A stretch of DNA of 64,000 bases from Isachenkonia alkalipeptolytica (GTDB lineage Bacteria > Bacillota > Clostridia > Peptostreptococcales > T1SED10-28): positions 186,001-250,000 of the forward strand of contig NZ_SUMG01000002.1 of NCBI RefSeq assembly GCF_009910325.1. The letters are read 5' to 3'. A program made the translations under genes and the position numbers. The notes under the pieces are model-generated. The model was not told the origin of the DNA. It saw nothing but the letters and a program-made list of their open reading frames with translations, and searched no databases. The stretch's first letter is position 1. Each line of letters starts with the position of its first letter. Shown here piece by piece: positions 1 through 8,227 of the stretch.

Positions 1-1384
1 AGGCTTTCAGCACCGAGATCAGCCCTGCCCGGCTAGAGGCAATCCCCTCGCCGTAAAGATTTTCCGGCTCTTTCCTAAAGGGTATGGGATAGGCTCCCCG
101 GTTTCCCGGGATATCCATGGGGATCACAAATACAGTTCCCTCTTGGAATCCCTTTTTACCGGTCCAAAACCATGCGGCTTTTCCATCGGTGTAGTGGGCG
201 TTCTTTTTCAACTTTAACTTTCTCAGTCGATAATCCAGTTTTCGTATAAAAGCCTGCTTGCTTACGGGATCGTCGGTGGCGGTGTACATATTGGTCCAGG
301 AACGAAGTTCACTTTCCATGCTGTCACGATTTTGAGTGATATAGGAAAAAGCCGTGCTTTCATAGTCCTGTACCCCGTCTCCCGGTCCCTCCAGAATAGA
401 ACCGAAGTACCGCTGGGAGGCCACTTCTATTAATCGTTGCACCAATTTATTATAAGGAAGGCCCATTTTTTCCGCCGCATAAACATAGGAGGCGGTGGGG
501 GCCAGGCTTGCCATGGAGTTTACTTCCAGCACATAGGGATTGCCCTGTTCATCGATTCGAAAATCCACCCGGGCGCTGTCATAACAGTCCAAGGCTTTAA
601 AGGTTCGAATGGCCAATGTCTTTACCTTTTCTTCCAGTTCCGGAGTCAACTTCGCCGGACATTCCCGTCCCACGCTTCTTCCGCTTTTCTGGGTTTTATC
701 CTCAAAGGTGAAAATTTTCTCCCCTTCTCCAAAAATCAGCTCCACGGGAGGCAGGGCTTCCACTTCTTCATTTCCCAGAAGACCGATATTGATCTCCCGC
801 CCTTCAATGTATTCTTCCACTAAGGTCGGGGCTTTAAACTCATTGTAGATATTTTCCACCCCCGCCTGTAATTCTTCGGGATTTCGAACGATTTTCAAGC
901 CGAAGGACACCGCTTCACTTTTGGGTTTTACAATTAAGGGGTAGGTTAATTTTTCCCGGAGTTCATCCTTGGGGTTTTCCAAAACCGCAAATTTCGGTGT
1001 AGGGATCCCCCTTTGCAAAAGAATCATTTTTGTAATTACCTTATCCAGGGCGATGGCATGGGTCTCGGGATTGGAGCCTACATAGGGTATCCCCAGCATC
1101 TCCAGAATCCCGGGAATGTGCATATACCGTCCTTTGCCTTGTATTCCATAGCTTAAATTAAACACCAGTCCCGGTCTTTCTCCCGAAACCACCCGGGGCA
1201 TGAACTCTTCCAGTTTCCGAATAATGTTTTTATCCCCTTCAAAGGTTTCCACCTGATGACCGTGTTCCACTAAGGCGGATTCCACCATGGAAATGGTGTT
1301 CAGCCCATATTTTTCTTTGTTGGGAATTCCAAAAAGATTGATCACCGCTTGGCTCTCTCGATTGTAGACAATGGCAATTTTCAT
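1..1384 (-). CDS. ATP-grasp ligase (D-Ala-D-Ala ligase-like) fused to a degenerate M20-peptidase-like domain, partial
   Basis: The frame opens with ATG at 1384 (GGAAG six bases upstream; the ATG at 1390 abuts that site) and runs off the left edge, giving 461 codons. Residues 1-95 resemble the D-Ala-D-Ala ligase N-domain, and about 100-310 form an ATP-grasp fold with KPKSEAVSFG as the nucleotide loop and the Mg ligands in YVLEVNSMASL. About 90 linker residues follow. The last 60 visible residues then resemble the start of an M20 metallopeptidase (VIPMDIPG, IPFRKEPENLYGEGIASSRAG). The M20 zinc His (GHxD) reads PMD here and the bridging Asp (GxxDxKGG) reads SSRAG, so this domain is probably not a zinc enzyme. 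The ligase substrate is unknown; an amino-acid or dipeptide ligase is more likely than cell-wall Ddl because of the fusion. Confidence 0.7.
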   Translation of the reverse strand, partial: MKIAIVYNRESQAVINLFGIPNKEKYGLNTISMVESALVEHGHQVETFEGDKNIIRKLEEFMPRVVSGERPGLVFNLSYGIQGKGRYMHIPGILEMLGIPYVGSNPETHAIALDKVITKMILLQRGIPTPKFAVLENPKDELREKLTYPLIVKPKSEAVSFGLKIVRNPEELQAGVENIYNEFKAPTLVEEYIEGREINIGLLGNEEVEALPPVELIFGEGEKIFTFEDKTQKSGRSVGRECPAKLTPELEEKVKTLAIRTFKALDCYDSARVDFRIDEQGNPYVLEVNSMASLAPTASYVYAAEKMGLPYNKLVQRLIEVASQRYFGSILEGPGDGVQDYESTAFSYITQNRDSMESELRSWTNMYTATDDPVSKQAFIRKLDYRLRKLKLKKNAHYTDGKAAWFWTGKKGFQEGTVFVIPMDIPGNRGAYPIPFRKEPENLYGEGIASSRAGLISVLKA

Positions 1385-1448
1385 ATGCATCTTCCTTTGC
1401 AATTTTTCGGTAGTTTTGGAAAAATTCCAACAACTTTTCCGTTTAATA

Positions 1449-1478
1449 ATTATACCCTATTTATACCATTCATAGCAA
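1449..1478 (-). promoter_or_regulatory. Predicted sigma-A promoter for the ATP-grasp fusion gene
   Basis: On the minus strand TTGCTA (1473-1478) and TATAAT (1449-1454) are separated by 18 bases, about 60 bases before the ATG at 1384. It lies just downstream of the preceding gene's stop, so the fusion gene can be transcribed on its own. Confidence 0.5.
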
Positions 1479-1490
1479 TAATAACAGCAA

Positions 1491-2357
1491 CTACTCCCTT
1501 TTATTTTTCCCTTGGTTTTTTTCAAGCTTTCTTTCCATAGGTCGGGAAGCTTTTTTTCGGCTCCCAACACTTTTATTCGGGACTACCTTGCCCTTATCCC
1601 ATCGATAGTGTACATACAGCCCCCGGGTCAAGTTCAGCACCACCAGGGTAAAGGGCGCCTTCTCCAAAGAGCCTTTTCGCTCCAGAAATCTTCGTACTTT
1701 TTCCTCATCCCTGGAATCCTGGAACTCATCATGATTTGCAAGGATCACAAGAATCTCTCGATCCACCCTTTGAAACTCTTCAAACTTCTCCCGTTTATCC
1801 TTCACCCGCTTATCAATCAATCTTTCTATGGGGATCTTTGATTTATCCAAGGGGGGGTTCGGGATACTGTCTACATACTGCTCAATGGCTCCCGGTTTCC
1901 TTCCCCGTAGATCACTTTCATAAACCTTTGCCCGTTGCTTTGCATCTTCTCCGTCGATGGCTTCCGTAATCTCTATTCCCAGGATTTGATTGTTGTATCG
2001 AAGAATGAAATCCGGTCGTTCGCTTTTTACAAAGGGAATGCGATGATAGGATTCCGGAAACTCCTTTTTTAAAAAGAAAAAGAAACTCCGGAACTCATTT
2101 CGCTCATTGATCGTAGCAATTTTCTTATCAATAAGCTTTCGATTCACCGCTTCCTCCTTCCCCCGGAGACTTCCTTGAAGTTCCAAAACGTCCAGGGTTC
2201 CCAGGTTGATTTTCCCTCGGGCGAATCCTATCCCCCGGTAAATAATAAAATTCTTTAGGCATTTTTCATAGGTCATAACCTTTCTTTTGGAGCCGTAAAA
2301 AACCCGGTGCCGGTGAAAATGGATTTTCCCTGTGAAGGCTTTGATATAGGGATCCAA
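1491..2357 (-). CDS. Hypothetical protein with a PD-(D/E)XK-nuclease-like motif
   Basis: No family recognised with confidence. I chose TTG at 2357 because AAGGAGG stands seven bases before it, while the in-frame ATG at 2363 touches that ribosome site; the product is 288 aa, soluble and rich in Lys and Arg. Near the middle, RPDFIL, about ten residues, then GIEITEA fits the beta-hairpin of a PD-(D/E)XK nuclease core (Asp, then ExT where ExK is usual), followed by a basic, Glu-rich half. The gene follows the pyr operon terminator and precedes the ATP-grasp gene on the same strand. A nuclease-like fold is inference from one motif; the third-residue Thr makes activity doubtful. Confidence 0.55.
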   Translation of the reverse strand: MDPYIKAFTGKIHFHRHRVFYGSKRKVMTYEKCLKNFIIYRGIGFARGKINLGTLDVLELQGSLRGKEEAVNRKLIDKKIATINERNEFRSFFFFLKKEFPESYHRIPFVKSERPDFILRYNNQILGIEITEAIDGEDAKQRAKVYESDLRGRKPGAIEQYVDSIPNPPLDKSKIPIERLIDKRVKDKREKFEEFQRVDREILVILANHDEFQDSRDEEKVRRFLERKGSLEKAPFTLVVLNLTRGLYVHYRWDKGKVVPNKSVGSRKKASRPMERKLEKNQGKNKRE

Positions 2358-2467
2358 GGGCATCCCTCCTTTTATTAGACTTTTATAATTAGTTTTATAC
2401 CCTGTTTTATTCCAAAGACCACAGAAAAAACACCGAATCCTTGATCCCCTCCGCCCCGGATAATATA

Positions 2468-2525
2468 AAAAAAAGACCCGGGGGAGGCAAAAGGAGACAG
2501 GCTCCTTTTTTCCCACAGGTCTTTG
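2468..2525 (-). terminator. Intrinsic terminator of the pyr operon
   Basis: On the minus strand, 50 bases after pyrE, an 8-bp inner stem (AAAAGGAG/CTCCTTTT) sits in a 12-bp outer stem with two mismatches (AAGACCTGTGGG against CCCCCGGGTCTT), followed by eight T. It marks the end of pyrCFKDE transcription. Confidence 0.8.
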
Positions 2526-2573
2526 ATATTTGATGCTTTTCGGTAAACCATGGTTTTTCCGGCGGTTTTTTCT

Positions 2574-3152
2574 TTAGATATTTCGACTTCCCGGTTTATA
2601 GGCCTTGGACCCTCCTTCTTTACATAAGGGACAGTCCTTTTCTTCATACGCCACGACCTCTACGGATAGCGCGGACTCGAAGGGTACCCCGAATTCCTCT
2701 TTTCCGTTGCTTCGGTCTACAATAACTGCAACCCCCGCTACTTCTGCGCCTTGCTCCCGTACCACATCCATGACTTCCCGAACGGAACCTCCCGTGGTTA
2801 CCACATCTTCCGCCACCAGAACTTTCGCCCCTTTGGGTATGGAGAAGTTTCTTCGAAGGGTCATTTTTCCCTGTTCTCTTTCCGCAAATACATTTTTTAC
2901 CCCCAGCTGTCCGGCCATTTCATAGGCCACGATAATGCCCCCCACCGCGGGACCGATGACCATGTCAATGTCCCGGTCTTTAAAACGCTTGGCCAAATCT
3001 CCGATGATTTCCTTGGCATAATTCGGGTACTGTAAAAGCTTGGCGCATTGCATGTACTCTTTGCTGTGTTTCCCCGAAGTCAGTAAAAAATGACCTCGAA
3101 GCAATACTTCTGTTTCCTCCAGAATTTCAATCATTCGCTCTCTACTTAGCAT
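2574..3152 (-). CDS. pyrE: Orotate phosphoribosyltransferase
   Basis: Converts orotate and PRPP to OMP, step five of UMP synthesis, in the cytoplasm. The 192-aa protein carries the PRPP-binding motif VLVAEDVVTTGG at residues 111-122 and the catalytic-loop segment around 85-100. The CPLCKEG tail with a terminal KPGSR is typical of the clostridial/archaeal-size PyrE. AAAGGAGG precedes the ATG, and pyrD ends 14 bases upstream, so it is the last gene of the operon before the terminator at 2468-2525. Confidence 0.95.
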   Translation of the reverse strand: MLSRERMIEILEETEVLLRGHFLLTSGKHSKEYMQCAKLLQYPNYAKEIIGDLAKRFKDRDIDMVIGPAVGGIIVAYEMAGQLGVKNVFAEREQGKMTLRRNFSIPKGAKVLVAEDVVTTGGSVREVMDVVREQGAEVAGVAVIVDRSNGKEEFGVPFESALSVEVVAYEEKDCPLCKEGGSKAYKPGSRNI

Positions 3153-3166
3153 AATTTTTCCTCCTT

Positions 3167-4093
3167 TTATTTATGACCGGCGCCGATGAGTTCCTCAATG
3201 CCGTCGATGTTTTCTTCTTTTAAATAGTTTTCCAGGCCTTCAATAATTTCCATCATTGCCCTTGGATTTCGAAAGTTTGCGGTCCCCACTTGTACTGCCG
3301 TGGCTCCTGCTAAGATAAACTCTAAGGCGTCTTCCCAGGTACTGATTCCCCCGATGCCGATAATGGGAATATTGATTTCCCTGGCCACTTGATAGACCAT
3401 TCTCAGGGCCACAGGCTTGATCGCCGGTCCCGACAGCCCGCCAAAGGTATTGGCCAGGAGAGGGCTTCGGGTCTTAATGTCCATTTTCATCCCCAACAGG
3501 GTGTTGATCAGGCTGATGCCGTCGGCCCCTGCGGCTTCACAGGCCTTAGCCACCGCCACGATATCCGTTACATTAGGGCTGAGCTTCACGATCAAGGGCT
3601 GTTTTGCCGCTTCCTTTACCTTTTTCGTTACTTGATAGGCCATATCCACATCGGTACCGAAGGCCACCCCCCCCTCTTTAATATTGGGGCAGGAAATATT
3701 CAGCTCTAAAAAGTCCACCGGCTGATGCTGAAGGGCCGTAACCACCCCTACGTACTCTTCGATGCTTCGACCGGCGATGTTTACCATGGTTTTCGTGTCA
3801 TAGCTTTCCAGGAAGGGAATATCCTCCCGGATAAAATGGTCGCTCCCCGGATTTTGCAGGCCTACACTGTTCAGCATCCCCCCGTAGGTCTCCGCCACCC
3901 TGGGGGTGGCATTCCCTTTCCAGGGCACGTCGGCAACCCCTTTGGTCACCACCATCCCCAGTCGGTTCAGATTCAGATACTCCTCGAATTCCTTTCCCGA
4001 ACCGAAGGTCCCCGAGGCCGGCATGATGGGATTTTTCAGCTCCACCCCGGATAGCTTTACTGTTAGATTCGGTCCTTTCTCACTTCTGCTCAT
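3167..4093 (-). CDS. pyrD: Dihydroorotate dehydrogenase B, catalytic subunit
   Basis: Oxidises dihydroorotate to orotate with FMN. The 308-aa protein is a class 1B enzyme: the catalytic base is Cys135 in LNISCPNIKEGG, and FMN-binding segments such as IIGIGGISTWEDA lie near the C-terminus. Class 1B enzymes pass electrons to NAD through PyrK, whose gene overlaps this one by four bases (ATGA, 4090-4093), which implies translational coupling and balanced subunits. Use of NAD rather than quinone or fumarate fits an anaerobe. Confidence 0.95.
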   Translation of the reverse strand: MSRSEKGPNLTVKLSGVELKNPIMPASGTFGSGKEFEEYLNLNRLGMVVTKGVADVPWKGNATPRVAETYGGMLNSVGLQNPGSDHFIREDIPFLESYDTKTMVNIAGRSIEEYVGVVTALQHQPVDFLELNISCPNIKEGGVAFGTDVDMAYQVTKKVKEAAKQPLIVKLSPNVTDIVAVAKACEAAGADGISLINTLLGMKMDIKTRSPLLANTFGGLSGPAIKPVALRMVYQVAREINIPIIGIGGISTWEDALEFILAGATAVQVGTANFRNPRAMMEIIEGLENYLKEENIDGIEELIGAGHK

Positions 4094-4881
4094 TCAAACA
4101 CCACCTCTTCTCCCTTAAACACCGGGCCGTCCTTACAAACCCGCTTATAATTCCAGTCCTCTTCATGGGGCCCTTCCTGGGTTTTGCAGGTGCATACCAG
4201 ACAGGCCCCAATCCCGCAGGCCATGCGCTCTTCCAAAGAGAGCTCCATAGGGATGTTTCCTTCCCGGCCCCAGGCCTGTACCGCCTGTAACATGCCCTTG
4301 GGTCCACAGCTGTAAATTTTCACAGGAGCATACTCCCCCTGTTCCAACAGGTCCATCACCGTACCCTTGATGCCTTCATCTCCCGTGGTTGTGGCAACCG
4401 CCACTTCCCTTGCAACTTTTTTAAAATCTTCAACCAAAATGCTTTCCTTTTCAAAACCCAACAACACCCGCTTTTTTCCCTGTAATTGCTTGGCAAGCTC
4501 CAGTAACGGGGGCACTCCTACCCCGCCGCCGATAATCAGGATTTCCTGTTCTTCTGATTTTTCGTCAGCAAATTCCAGGCTGAATCCCTTTCCCAGGGGA
4601 CCGAGGTAGTCGATTTCTTCATATTTTTGGAGTTTTGCGAACTCCCGGGTTCCGCTCCCCAGTACCTTGTAAATTAAGCGAAGGGTACCGGCCTTTTGGT
4701 CCACCTCTGAGATACTGAGGGGTCGAGGCAGTAAGCGGGAGCCGTCTTTGCAGTATAGATTGATAAATTGTCCCGGAGTCGCCTCCGATGTGCTTTTTAC
4801 CCCTAAAACCATTTCATAAATCTCCGGGGTTAAGGCTTCATTCTTCAGTATCAAGGCTTTCTCGATGCTCTTGTTATCCAT
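4090..4881 (-). CDS. pyrK: Dihydroorotate dehydrogenase B, electron-transfer subunit
   Basis: Carries electrons from PyrD to NAD. In order, the 263-aa protein shows a ferredoxin-reductase-type FAD domain (RPLS, residues 53-56), a nucleotide-binding motif (IIGGGVGVPPLLELA) and a C-terminal 2Fe-2S site with Cys222, Cys227, Cys230 and Cys249. A further Cys232 is present. AGGAGG precedes the ATG, with a 15-base gap after pyrF and a four-base overlap with pyrD. Confidence 0.95.
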   Translation of the reverse strand: MDNKSIEKALILKNEALTPEIYEMVLGVKSTSEATPGQFINLYCKDGSRLLPRPLSISEVDQKAGTLRLIYKVLGSGTREFAKLQKYEEIDYLGPLGKGFSLEFADEKSEEQEILIIGGGVGVPPLLELAKQLQGKKRVLLGFEKESILVEDFKKVAREVAVATTTGDEGIKGTVMDLLEQGEYAPVKIYSCGPKGMLQAVQAWGREGNIPMELSLEERMACGIGACLVCTCKTQEGPHEEDWNYKRVCKDGPVFKGEEVVFE

Positions 4882-4896
4882 TATATCCGCCTCCTT

Positions 4897-5823
4897 TTAG
4901 TCCATTACCCGCTGCAAATCCTTCTTCATATCCAGGGCCGCGGCTCTTGCGGCCTTGGCAAAGTCCCTGGAATCAAAGTCCTTTTGATACTTTTCATTTT
5001 TATAGGCGGCGATGATTCCTCTAGAGGAGTTGATAATCGCCCCTTTTCCCCCCTTATTGAAGTTGGGGATCAGGTCCTCCGCCGTGGCCCCTTGGGCTCC
5101 GTATCCCGGTACAAGAAAAAAGGTATTGGGCAAAATCCCTCGGACCCGTTTTGCATCCTCGGGATGGGTGGCCCCCACCACGGCTCCCATGCGGCTGTAA
5201 CCCAGGTCTCCCATAGCGGCTTCCCCCCAGGTCTTTAAAAGCTTTGCTACCCGTTCGTAGAGGAGTTCTCCTTCAACGGTGAGGTTTTGAATCTCTTTGC
5301 TGTTGGGGTTCGACGTCTTCACCAGAATAAATAATCCTTTGTTTCGCTGATTTAAATCCGTAACATAGGGTTCGATGGAATCGTAGCCCAGATAGGGGCT
5401 GAGGGTAATAAAGTCCTCTTTAAACACCTCAATTTTCTCTCCTTCAACATCCGCCAGTCCGATATGGCCGTCGGAGTAGGCCTTTGCCGTGGAGGCAATG
5501 TCTCCCCGTTTCACATCCCCGATTACGATCAGTCCCCGGTCCTTGGCGTACTCTATGGTATCCATGTAGGCCTTGATCCCTTCATAACCGTACTGCTCAT
5601 ACATGGCCACCTGGGGCTTTACCGCCGGTACAATATCCTTAATTTCATCGATGATTTCTCTATTGAACTGATAAAAAGCTTTTGAGGCTCCTTTTAAGGT
5701 CTTTCCGTGATGATCAAAGGCCTCTTCCTTAATATGACCGGGAATAAATCCCAGTCTCGGATCCAGTCCCACCACCGTGGGGTTTTGCAGTTTTTCAATG
5801 GAATCGATTAATTGATCAATCAT
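4897..5823 (-). CDS. pyrF: Orotidine 5'-phosphate decarboxylase, long (type 2) form
   Basis: Decarboxylates OMP to UMP, the last step of the pathway. At 308 aa it belongs to the longer bacterial subfamily (about 270-310 aa) rather than the 230-aa E. coli type. The catalytic Asp-Lys-Asp network appears as IGDVKRGDIAST (Asp103, Lys105, Asp108), with the substrate-phosphate loop near the C-terminus (PGYGAQG, SSRGI). Its ATG overlaps the pyrC stop by four bases. In this operon it precedes the dehydrogenase genes although its enzyme acts after them. Confidence 0.94.
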   Translation of the reverse strand: MIDQLIDSIEKLQNPTVVGLDPRLGFIPGHIKEEAFDHHGKTLKGASKAFYQFNREIIDEIKDIVPAVKPQVAMYEQYGYEGIKAYMDTIEYAKDRGLIVIGDVKRGDIASTAKAYSDGHIGLADVEGEKIEVFKEDFITLSPYLGYDSIEPYVTDLNQRNKGLFILVKTSNPNSKEIQNLTVEGELLYERVAKLLKTWGEAAMGDLGYSRMGAVVGATHPEDAKRVRGILPNTFFLVPGYGAQGATAEDLIPNFNKGGKGAIINSSRGIIAAYKNEKYQKDFDSRDFAKAARAAALDMKKDLQRVMD

Positions 5824-7118
5824 TTATTTGCCTCCTTTAGCCTACTGTTTTCCATTACAATGTTTCCTGAAACCATGGTGAGGACCGCCCGTCCCTTTAC
5901 CTTCCTTCCCTTAAAGGGAGTGTTTTGGCTTTTGGACTGAAAGTTTTCCACTCGGATCTCATAAGAGGCCTCGGGATCGATCAGGGTAAGGTCCGCAATC
6001 TCTCCTGCTTGCAGTTTCCCCCGGGAGATGCCTAAAAGCTTCGCCGGATTGATGGTAAGCTTTTCAAAGAATTTTACCGGTGAGAGAATCCCGGTGTGGA
6101 CCAGCTCCGTCAGACCAATGCTCAGGGCGGTTTCCAACCCTACAATCCCGAAGGGAGCCTTTTCATAAGGTTGCTTTTTATCCTCTTCACTGTGAGGAGC
6201 GTGATCCGTGGCAATAATATCGATGACCCCTTCCTGAAGACCCTGAATCAGTTCCCGTCGGTCCTCTTCCCGGCGAAGGGGAGGATTCATTTTCGTATTG
6301 GTATCGATACCGTCAATGATCTCTTCCGTGAAGGTTAAGTGATGGGGGGATACTTCCCCGGAAACTCGGGAATTCTTAGCCTTTGCCTCCCGTAGAAGTT
6401 CCACACTGCCCTTGGTACTCATATGGCATAAGTGCACCCTGGCTCCGGTTTCTCCACTGAGAATCAGATCCCGGGCGGTAATCACATCTTCAGCACTGTT
6501 GGGGATGCCTTGAATCCCCAGAGCTCTGCTTTTTTTCCCTTCGTTCATGGCTCCCCCCGCAACTAAGGAAGGGTCCTCGCAGTGGACCAGCACCGGCAGG
6601 TCTTCGTTTTGGGCCTTTAACAGGCCCTGTTTCATTACGTAGCTGTCCAGCACGCTTTTTCCGTCTTCGCTGAGGGCAAGGGCCCCGGCTTTTTTCATTT
6701 CTCCGTAGTCCCCCAGGGTTTCTCCTTGCTGGCCCAGGGTCATGGAACCCACAGGATGAAGATTGATGATGCCTTCCCCTTTTCCTTTCTCCACAAGCGC
6801 TCTTATGATTCCGGGATTATCGATTACGGGATTGGTATTGGGCATATAGGCCATGGTTGTAAAGCCTCCCATGGCGCCGCTCCGACTGCCGGTTACAAAG
6901 GTTTCCTTATACTCGAAACCCGGTTCCCTAAGGTGCACGTGGACATCGATCAGTCCGGGAACCAGCCACTTTCCTTTTCCTTCGATGATTTTACCTTCCC
7001 CTGCCTCTACACTCTTTCCGATTTCTTTTATTCTTTCCCCTTCAACGAGCACATCCAGCACTTCATCCCTTCCACTTTCCGGGTCCAGCACCCGTACTTC
7101 CTTAAATATGGTTTTCAT
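5820..7118 (-). CDS. pyrC: Dihydroorotase, class I
   Basis: Closes carbamoyl-aspartate to dihydroorotate. The start is the ATG at 7118, with AGGAGG six bases upstream; the in-frame extension further upstream runs into the attenuator and is not coding. The 432-aa length is normal for class I. Zinc ligands are visible in GLIDVHVHLREPG (His60, His62), VHCED, HLCHMS and the catalytic Asp in IATDHAPHS. It is the first gene of pyrCFKDE. carAB and pyrR are absent here and pyrBI lies 27 kb away, so the pathway is split over at least three loci. Confidence 0.95.
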   Translation of the reverse strand: MKTIFKEVRVLDPESGRDEVLDVLVEGERIKEIGKSVEAGEGKIIEGKGKWLVPGLIDVHVHLREPGFEYKETFVTGSRSGAMGGFTTMAYMPNTNPVIDNPGIIRALVEKGKGEGIINLHPVGSMTLGQQGETLGDYGEMKKAGALALSEDGKSVLDSYVMKQGLLKAQNEDLPVLVHCEDPSLVAGGAMNEGKKSRALGIQGIPNSAEDVITARDLILSGETGARVHLCHMSTKGSVELLREAKAKNSRVSGEVSPHHLTFTEEIIDGIDTNTKMNPPLRREEDRRELIQGLQEGVIDIIATDHAPHSEEDKKQPYEKAPFGIVGLETALSIGLTELVHTGILSPVKFFEKLTINPAKLLGISRGKLQAGEIADLTLIDPEASYEIRVENFQSKSQNTPFKGRKVKGRAVLTMVSGNIVMENSRLKEANK

Positions 7119-7164
7119 AAGCAGCCTCCTCACTGAAATTCTTCGGTACTTTAGGGTTTCAGAC

Positions 7165-7211
7165 AAAAATAAAAAGACAATAGCAGGTTTATAAAAAACC
7201 TGTATTGTCTT
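7165..7211 (-). terminator. Transcription attenuator in the pyrC leader
   Basis: On the minus strand, the arm AAGACAATACAGGTTT and a complementary arm with one bulged base close a five-base loop, followed by TTTTTATTTTT. It lies between the PyrR-type hairpin and pyrC, 47 bases before the start codon. The stop codon of the leader peptide (7189-7191) falls at its loop, so a translating ribosome would prevent the hairpin. Confidence 0.85.
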
Positions 7212-7284
7212 GAATGTCTATCCTATAGGATTTTCCGGTAACACAATTGGCAAAGCCTTGTCGCTTTTTTGTGTGATTCATCAT
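7189..7284 (-). CDS. Candidate 31-aa pyr operon leader peptide
   Basis: The frame starts ATG ATG at 7284, has AAAGGAG eight bases upstream (7293-7299), and ends at TAA 7189-7191 inside the attenuator loop. The peptide (MMNHTKKRQG..., ending NTGFL) is basic with no domain; its worth is probably the act of translation. The ribosome site is part of the lower stem of the PyrR-type hairpin at 7293-7324. A leader peptide coupled to attenuation is known for E. coli pyrBI, and PyrR occlusion of a leader ribosome site has been proposed for Thermus. Expression is inferred only from the start context and position. Confidence 0.6.
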   Translation of the reverse strand: MMNHTKKRQGFANCVTGKSYRIDIQDNTGFL

Positions 7285-7292
7285 TAATATCG

Positions 7293-7324
7293 CTCCTTTA
7301 GGCCTCTCGGGACCTTTTTAAAGG
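7293..7324 (-). promoter_or_regulatory. PyrR-binding hairpin (PyrR box) in the pyrC leader
   Basis: The minus strand folds as CCTTT / AGGTC - loop CCGAGA - GGCCT / AAAGG. The hexaloop fits the PyrR consensus CNGNGA, and the TCC...GAGAGGC core matches known PyrR loops. The 3' side of the lower stem, AAAGGAG, is also the Shine-Dalgarno site of the leader peptide, so UMP-loaded PyrR should block leader translation and let the downstream attenuator form. Confidence 0.85.
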
Positions 7325-7374
7325 TATCAGGAATCCCGCTTTCTTCCGCAAGGGATTTCTTTATATTCTAATGT

Positions 7375-7403
7375 AGCATAGCATACTCCGGAAATCTTGT
7401 CAA
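7375..7403 (-). promoter_or_regulatory. Promoter of the pyrCFKDE operon
   Basis: Consensus TTGACA (7398-7403), 17-base spacer, TATGCT (7375-7380) on the minus strand. It begins two bases after the stop of the upstream methyltransferase gene and gives a leader of about 250 bases. Confidence 0.8.
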
Positions 7404-7404
7404 T

Positions 7405-8184
7405 TTATAATTTTTTCCCCGTCATAATCAAGGGCTGCCCCTGAGGATCATAGTCTTCCTCCATGAAATTGCTATAGGATTCAATGTTACGAAACCCTGC
7501 TTGTTCAAACAAATCTTTTAATTCTTGATGGCGTATCGGCAGCAGAGGCGTATGATTTTCAAAGACTTTTTTCTCCCCTCTTTGTTCAATGGTCAGCCGG
7601 GTATGAAAATCCAGGAGATTGGATGCCTCCATTTTTTCATACTTCCGGATAAACTCCGCCTTCAGCTCGGGATTCCGGTCATTGATGATGGTGGGAAGTT
7701 CTTTGATAGCCCGGTCTAGAATCCGGTCATAATTGATGATTTGAATAATCAATGTCCCTTCAGTTTTCAATACTGCATAGGCCCCTTCCAGGAATTGTTC
7801 AATTTCTTCCACCGTGGTCAGATGCACCAGGGAGTTTCCGATACAGTAAAGGGTATCAAAAAAATTTTCAGGGTAATAGCTTCGAATCTCTTTCATATCC
7901 CCCCGGCGGGCTATAACATCGAGATTTTCTTTTTCTAGGTTTCGCTTCTCTATGTTTCGCTTTTCCAGCTTTTCTTCCAATTCCTCAAGCATGGTCTCAT
8001 CGTATTCCACCGCCCGAAGATCATACCCTTCTTCCCCCAGGGCAAGGGCATGATTCCCGGTCCCCGCCGCCACGTCCAGGATCTTTCCCTTCTTCGGGGT
8101 CCGTTTTTTAATAAAATCCAATTGGGGCTTCTTCGCCTGAAAAATCAAGTCGTAATACTTACTGAACTCTTCATAAAAACCCAT
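7405..8184 (-). CDS. Class I SAM-dependent methyltransferase
   Basis: The 259-aa protein has the Rossmann motif I ILDVAAGTGNHALAL (about residues 35-50), an acidic motif II (LRAVEYDETML) and a motif resembling YCIGNSLVHLT, as in the small-molecule methyltransferase family (Methyltransf_25/11). The substrate cannot be told from sequence. AGGAGGATCACT precedes the ATG. It lies 43 bases after the Crp/Fnr gene on the same strand and is probably co-transcribed with it. Confidence 0.85.
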   Translation of the reverse strand: MGFYEEFSKYYDLIFQAKKPQLDFIKKRTPKKGKILDVAAGTGNHALALGEEGYDLRAVEYDETMLEELEEKLEKRNIEKRNLEKENLDVIARRGDMKEIRSYYPENFFDTLYCIGNSLVHLTTVEEIEQFLEGAYAVLKTEGTLIIQIINYDRILDRAIKELPTIINDRNPELKAEFIRKYEKMEASNLLDFHTRLTIEQRGEKKVFENHTPLLPIRHQELKDLFEQAGFRNIESYSNFMEEDYDPQGQPLIMTGKKL

Positions 8185-8227
8185 AGTGATCCTCCTTTTT
8201 ATCCTGACAACGGAAATGCCGTTGCCC

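Noticed and set aside
7119-7166. Longer N-terminus for PyrC starting at 7166
   Set aside because: The extra 16 codons lie in the leader next to the attenuator T tract and lack a ribosome site; ATG 7118 has AGGAGG.
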